From an uncultured Eubacteriales bacterium (lineage in GTDB: Bacteria > Bacillota > Clostridia > Oscillospirales > Oscillospiraceae), in contig CAUGSS010000005.1 of NCBI GenBank assembly GCA_959602365.1, forward strand, positions 1 to 64,000: a DNA stretch of 64,000 nt, given 5' to 3'. How positions within the stretch are numbered: position 1 is the stretch's first letter; the number at the start of each line of letters is the position of its first letter. Below, in pieces: positions 61,939-64,000 of this stretch. The notes below the pieces were generated by a model. The model was not told the DNA's origin. It was given only the letters and a program-made list of their open reading frames with translations, and ran no database searches. A program made the translations under genes and the position numbers.

Positions 61939-64000
61939 ATGCGGGACCAGATCAGACAGGCGGTGCTGGCAGTCAAGCGGGAGCAGGGATTTCGCTTCCG
62001 GCCGGCGGAGGAGATCCAGGAGAGGGCCGTTCAGGAGGCAATACAGCGCTTTGCCCCGGGGGTCCGTCCGGAGGACGTGCTGCTGATGATGGACATCACC
62101 GGCGAATCCCTGGGCAGCGAGGGCTTCCTGCTGACGGAGCAGGGGCTTTACTCCAGCCTGTTTCCCCAGCAGAGCCTGCCGCTGGACGGCCTGACCCGGG
62201 CGGAGGTGGAGCCGGGTAAGCAGGGGAGGATCCTCTGCGGCTACTCCGACGGGACCTCCCGATCCCTCTACATTCCCACCCATGGCCCTTACATCGCCGC
62301 GGTGCTGACGGCGGTGATTGGAGTGCTGCAGGGGAGGGAGCGGCCGGCGGCCAAGAAGCTGTCCCCTCTGGAACAGGCCATCGCCCGGCGGCTGGCCCAG
62401 AAAAAGCAGGCCGAGCGGCGGAAGGAGGAACAGAAGGGGGCGGGGAGTGAACCCGCGCCGGAAGCCCTCCAGCACACCCGCCAGGGGCTCCAGGCCTACC
62501 GGAGCGGCGACTATGTCCAGGCGCTGGAGGCATTTCGCCAGGCCGCCCAGCAGGGGGATGCCCAGGCCCAGTTCTGGATGGGCAAACTTTGCCGGGATGG
62601 GCAGGGGGTGTTTACCGATTATGCCCAGGCCATGAAATGGTTCCGTGAGGCGGCCGGACAGGGAAATGCCGATGCGGAGAACTCCATCGGCAATCTGTAC
62701 GATAAGGGCAAGGGAGTGCCCCGGGATTATGCCGAGGCCTTCCGCTGGTATGAGCGGGCCGCACAGCACGGCCATGCCCTGGCTCAGTACAACGTGGGCA
62801 ACATGTATTATAATGGCGACGGTGTGGCCCGGGACGACGGAAAAGCGCTGGAGTGGTATGAGAAATCTGCCGCCCAGGGTGAGGCGAAGGCCCAGTATGG
62901 GCTGGGGCGGCTCTATGAACTGGGCCGCGGCGTCAGGAAAGACCTGGCCGAGGCCTTCCGGTGGTATCGGAAGGCGGCGGATCAGGGCCACGCCAGAGGT
63001 CAGTTTGCCGTCGGTTATATGTACGACGAGGGGGAGGGCGTCCCCCAGGACAAGGCGGCGGCGGTGGAGTGGTACCGCAAGGCCGCGGAACAGGGGATGA
63101 CCAGTGCCCAGATCAATCTGGGCCTGATGTATGAAAATGGCGACGGTGTGCCGGAGGACTGCACAGAGGCCGTCAAATGGTATCGCATGGCTGCGGATCA
63201 GGGCAGCCCCAAGGGGCAGTGCCGTCTGGCCTACATGTATGATTGTGGCAAGGGCGTAGCAGCGGACAAGGCGGAGGCGGTGCGGTGGTACCGCAAATCG
63301 GCGGAACAGGGCTATGCCCGGGGACAGTTCTGCCTGGGCTATATGTATGACGAGGGCAAGGGCGTCGCCCAGGACAAGCGGGAGGCGGAACAATGGTACC
63401 GTAAGGCCGCCGAACAGAATTACGCCTCTGCGCAGTTTAACCTCGCCCTGATGTATGCCCACGGGGACGGCATCAAACAGGACAAAGCGGAGGCGGTGGA
63501 GTGGTACCGCCGGGCCGCAGAACAGGGACATGCCGGCGCCCAGCTCAACCTGGGTATCATGTACAAAATCGGCGAGGGGGTGCCGGAGGACCTGGCGGAG
63601 GCGGCCAAGTGGCTCCAAAAGGCGGCGGATCAGGGCAAGGAGAAGGCCAAGAAGCCGCTGGAACAGGTGCTCCGGCAGCTGGAACAGGCGGGCATCCCCC
63701 TCCCGTCGCCGGAGGAAGCTCCTGCTCCGGAGGCCGGGGCCAAGGAGGAGGATGAGACGCTCTCGGAGAAGGCGATGGCAGCCCGGCTGCTGGATACGGG
63801 CCTGGAGAAATACCGGGCGGCAAAGTACCCTGATGCCTTCCGCACCTTCCAAAAATCTGCCAATCTGGACAATGTGGCGGCCTGGTTTAATCTGGGCACC
63901 ATGTATGATTGGGGCCGGGGCGTCAGCCGCAACCTGAAAGAGGCCTTCCGCTGGTATAAAAAAGCGGCCCATGAGGGCTTTGCCCACGCCCAGTTTAACC
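61939..64000 (+). CDS. Sel1-like repeat protein, C-terminus beyond window
   Basis: At least 687 residues. Residues 1-150 form a small domain (SLGSEGFLLTEQGLYSS, GRILCGYSDGTSRSLYIPTH) that resembles PH-like modules found before repeats, followed by a basic Glu/Lys-rich linker. One TPR (AYRSGDYVQALEAFRQAAQQ) leads into ten consecutive 36-residue Sel1 repeats (about residues 210-570), each of the form AQ-x-x-LG-x-MY-x-x-G-x-GV-x-x-D. A charged spacer and another TPR/Sel1 pair run off the edge. Such solenoids scaffold protein complexes. There is no signal peptide, so it is cytoplasmic. ATG 61939 follows GAGGAGGGCAATCACT. Confidence 0.9.
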   Translation, partial: MRDQIRQAVLAVKREQGFRFRPAEEIQERAVQEAIQRFAPGVRPEDVLLMMDITGESLGSEGFLLTEQGLYSSLFPQQSLPLDGLTRAEVEPGKQGRILCGYSDGTSRSLYIPTHGPYIAAVLTAVIGVLQGRERPAAKKLSPLEQAIARRLAQKKQAERRKEEQKGAGSEPAPEALQHTRQGLQAYRSGDYVQALEAFRQAAQQGDAQAQFWMGKLCRDGQGVFTDYAQAMKWFREAAGQGNADAENSIGNLYDKGKGVPRDYAEAFRWYERAAQHGHALAQYNVGNMYYNGDGVARDDGKALEWYEKSAAQGEAKAQYGLGRLYELGRGVRKDLAEAFRWYRKAADQGHARGQFAVGYMYDEGEGVPQDKAAAVEWYRKAAEQGMTSAQINLGLMYENGDGVPEDCTEAVKWYRMAADQGSPKGQCRLAYMYDCGKGVAADKAEAVRWYRKSAEQGYARGQFCLGYMYDEGKGVAQDKREAEQWYRKAAEQNYASAQFNLALMYAHGDGIKQDKAEAVEWYRRAAEQGHAGAQLNLGIMYKIGEGVPEDLAEAAKWLQKAADQGKEKAKKPLEQVLRQLEQAGIPLPSPEEAPAPEAGAKEEDETLSEKAMAARLLDTGLEKYRAAKYPDAFRTFQKSANLDNVAAWFNLGTMYDWGRGVSRNLKEAFRWYKKAAHEGFAHAQFN

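Noticed and set aside
1..64000. tRNA, rRNA, insertion sequence, prophage or integrase genes
   Set aside because: No cloverleaf with a conserved TTCRANNC arm, no transposase or integrase motif and no attachment-site repeats were recognised on either strand.

Overview
The window is a GC-rich bacterial chromosome segment. Its Clostridia-type features are AGGAGG ribosome binding sites, sigma-A promoters with 17-bp spacers, GAAC-N4-GTTC LexA boxes, a tandem glycine riboswitch before an AGCS symporter, a minimal SufCB pair, DUF2325/DUF3793 beside feo, and SipW-dependent secreted proteins. The gene content best fits a gut-type Oscillospiraceae relative (Flavonifractor/Lawsonibacter/Intestinimonas-like). 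That placement is an inference; no rRNA or tRNA gene is present to confirm it. Coding density is high and no phage, insertion sequence, CRISPR array or tRNA was seen.

Layout. 1-7.6 kb (minus): a His-tailed G3E/CobW GTPase cut by the window edge, a two-component pair, and a GldA/GldF/GldG-like ABC-2 system with a DUF4340 protein. 7.9-11.5 kb (plus): a heterodimeric ABC exporter with one degenerate ATP site. 11.6-24.3 kb (minus): AI-2E permease, RecD2 helicase, UvrA, a HicB/DinB-like fusion, a frameshifted small membrane protein gene, UvrB with a LexA-box promoter, RadC, PyrE and the CrcB fluoride channel. 24.3-27.6 kb (minus): two adjacent AGCS amino-acid:sodium symporters, the upstream one under a tandem glycine riboswitch. 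27.7-31.2 kb: LysA, a Nudix gene that has lost its stop, Hsp20, and an orphan eutS-eutP pair. 31.3-35.2 kb (plus): an SDR, an Rrf2 regulator, a TetR regulator and a radical SAM protein. They are followed by a 10 x 24-bp tandem array and a palindromic dispersed-repeat-like element.

35.6-49 kb: a MocR regulator with direct-repeat operators, a DUF1653-shikimate kinase fusion with an Asp-box membrane protein, an XRE membrane regulator, a HAD hydrolase, ArgF, a two-gene Suf system (SufC plus one SufB/D scaffold), a train of six hairpins, a membrane protein/XRE/lipoprotein operon, a small SOS-controlled protein, a PHP phosphoesterase and a FliB-like Cys-cluster protein. 49-54 kb (minus): the most distinctive locus. 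It has three paralogous SipW-type secreted proteins, a membrane-anchored protein sharing their C-terminal module, and a dedicated SipW signal peptidase. All three paralogues share one unusual promoter: two TTAACA boxes exactly 23 bp apart around the -35. 54-59 kb (plus): a ferrous iron uptake locus (two FeoA, FeoB with a large extracellular insert, a Cys-rich FeoB-associated protein, DUF2325, DUF3793, flavodoxin) with GTTAG/CTAAC palindromic operators. 59-64 kb: an M20 amidohydrolase/C39-like/HD operon, then a Sel1-repeat protein running off the window.

The SipW locus is read as a candidate surface-fibre system: dedicated peptidase, several TasA-like subunits, one anchor and co-regulated promoters. 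The feo locus is read as an anaerobic Fe(II) uptake module. The DNA-repair genes uvrB and the 46.85-kb small gene are linked by LexA boxes embedded in their promoters.
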